From the NCBI RefSeq assembly GCF_040717535.1, contig NZ_JBFEFI010000004.1, forward strand, positions 434,001-498,000: a DNA stretch of 64,000 bases, given 5' to 3'. This DNA is from Thalassoglobus sp. JC818. GTDB taxonomy: Bacteria > Planctomycetota > Planctomycetia > Planctomycetales > Planctomycetaceae. The notes beneath the pieces are model-generated. The model saw only the letters and a program-made list of their open reading frames with translations, was not told where the DNA came from and did no database searches. This document shows positions 63,584 to 64,000 of this stretch, one piece after another. Each line of letters begins with the position of its first letter. Positions within the stretch are counted from its first letter, which is position 1. Both the position numbers and the translations under genes were made by a program.

Positions 63584-64000
63584 CTATCGTGAAAGGAAGG
63601 CCACGACCTGTCCGACGTTCACTGGAAGACTGACTTCCTCGAATGTTGGAAGAGAGGTGACAATCGCTTTCAATTCGCTGCGATCGAAGTTGATCCAGCC
63701 GCATTCTGGCTCACCAGCAGCTTCGCTCAACTCTTTGTAGAGCTGCGACAGGTTTGGACGATTCTTGATCGTCACAACATCTCCTGGACGCACGATGAAT
63801 GAAGGGCGATCGACTCGGCGGCCGTTGACCAGGAAGTGCCCATGCACGATTCCCTGTCGGGCTTGCGGACGAGTCAACGTGAACCCTGCACGACGTACGA
63901 CATTGTCCAAACGTCGTTCGCAGAGGATCATCAGGTTTTCCCCGGTGTTCCCCTTGGTGTGACGAGCTTTATCGAAGTAGCGACGCAAGTGCTTTTCACG
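63584..64000 (-). CDS. rpsD: 30S ribosomal protein S4 (N-terminus beyond the window)
   Basis: S4 binds 16S rRNA early in small-subunit assembly. The visible part starts in [12 protein letters not shown], then [25 protein letters not shown] and the S4 RNA-binding domain ([28 protein letters not shown]). The frame is open to the window edge; a TTG at 63988 is internal, because upstream residues match S4. The zinc-type N-terminus, if any, is outside. The gene is alone here, away from the S10/alpha operons, as far as the window shows. Confidence 0.96.
   Translation of the reverse strand, partial: REKHLRRYFDKARHTKGNTGENLMILCERRLDNVVRRAGFTLTRPQARQGIVHGHFLVNGRRVDRPSFIVRPGDVVTIKNRPNLSQLYKELSEAAGEPECGWINFDRSELKAIVTSLPTFEEVSLPVNVGQVVAFLSR

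Noticed and set aside
1-64000. CRISPR array, tRNA, rRNA, insertion sequence or prophage
   Set aside because: I found no regularly spaced repeats, tRNA arms, transposase or integrase motifs; the only repeats are the three dispersed palindromic units.

Overview
The window reads as chromosomal DNA of a planctomycete, probably a member of the Planctomycetaceae. The evidence is family content and style rather than a marker-gene search: a b6-type cytochrome b complex with a giant multihaem cytochrome c, a SCO domain fused to DUF420, formylglycine-generating-enzyme and FG-GAP proteins, a CitG-like/PTPS pair of the kind linked to methanopterin cofactors, DUF1614, many exported proteins of no known family, short operons and frequent GTG/TTG starts. 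I cannot name the genus. I see no tRNA, rRNA, CRISPR array, insertion sequence, prophage or integrase, so this looks like core chromosome.

Region 1 (1-20.5 kb, + strand) is one long respiratory locus. It begins inside a Rieske iron-sulfur gene and continues with a b6-like cytochrome b, a 10-helix subunit-IV-like cytochrome b, a 1401-residue octahaem cytochrome with coiled coil and PDZ domain, two cupredoxin lipoproteins and a dihaem lipoprotein. Then come cytochrome oxidase subunits II and I (A2 type), haem A synthase, haem O synthase, subunits III and IV, an ABC exporter pair, a SCO-DUF420 copper chaperone fusion and a small CPMC membrane protein. Together they can carry electrons from quinol through Rieske/cyt b, multihaem cytochrome and copper or haem lipoproteins to oxygen, and they include the factors that build the oxidase. 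The order suggests a bc-oxidase supercomplex.

Region 2 (20.5-29 kb) holds a short UvrC, an exported formylglycine-generating enzyme, a sulfite-oxidase-like molybdoenzyme, an exported unknown, a CNNM/CorC protein and a double ABC-2 permease. Region 3 (29-38.5 kb) holds an ABC ATPase, permease and TPR-like protein, then TatA, a sodium:solute symporter and a YfhO-like membrane protein. Region 4 (38.9-49.6 kb) holds a thioredoxin-trypsin fusion, several unknowns, a CitG-like/PTPS pair, a ParC-type topoisomerase subunit and aspartate decarboxylase. Region 5 (49.6-64 kb) holds an FG-GAP protein, a FlgM-like/Fur operon, a catalytically degenerate DgkA-fold protein, DUF1614, a CbpA-type DnaJ, a histidine kinase, MutY, a TIM-barrel sugar isomerase-like protein and the start-truncated rpsD.

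The main non-gene discovery is an 80-105 bp palindromic repeat found three times in intergenic DNA (about 20.4, 33.7 and 63.3 kb). Its first 33 bases are identical in all copies. It is not explained by any feature I recognise.
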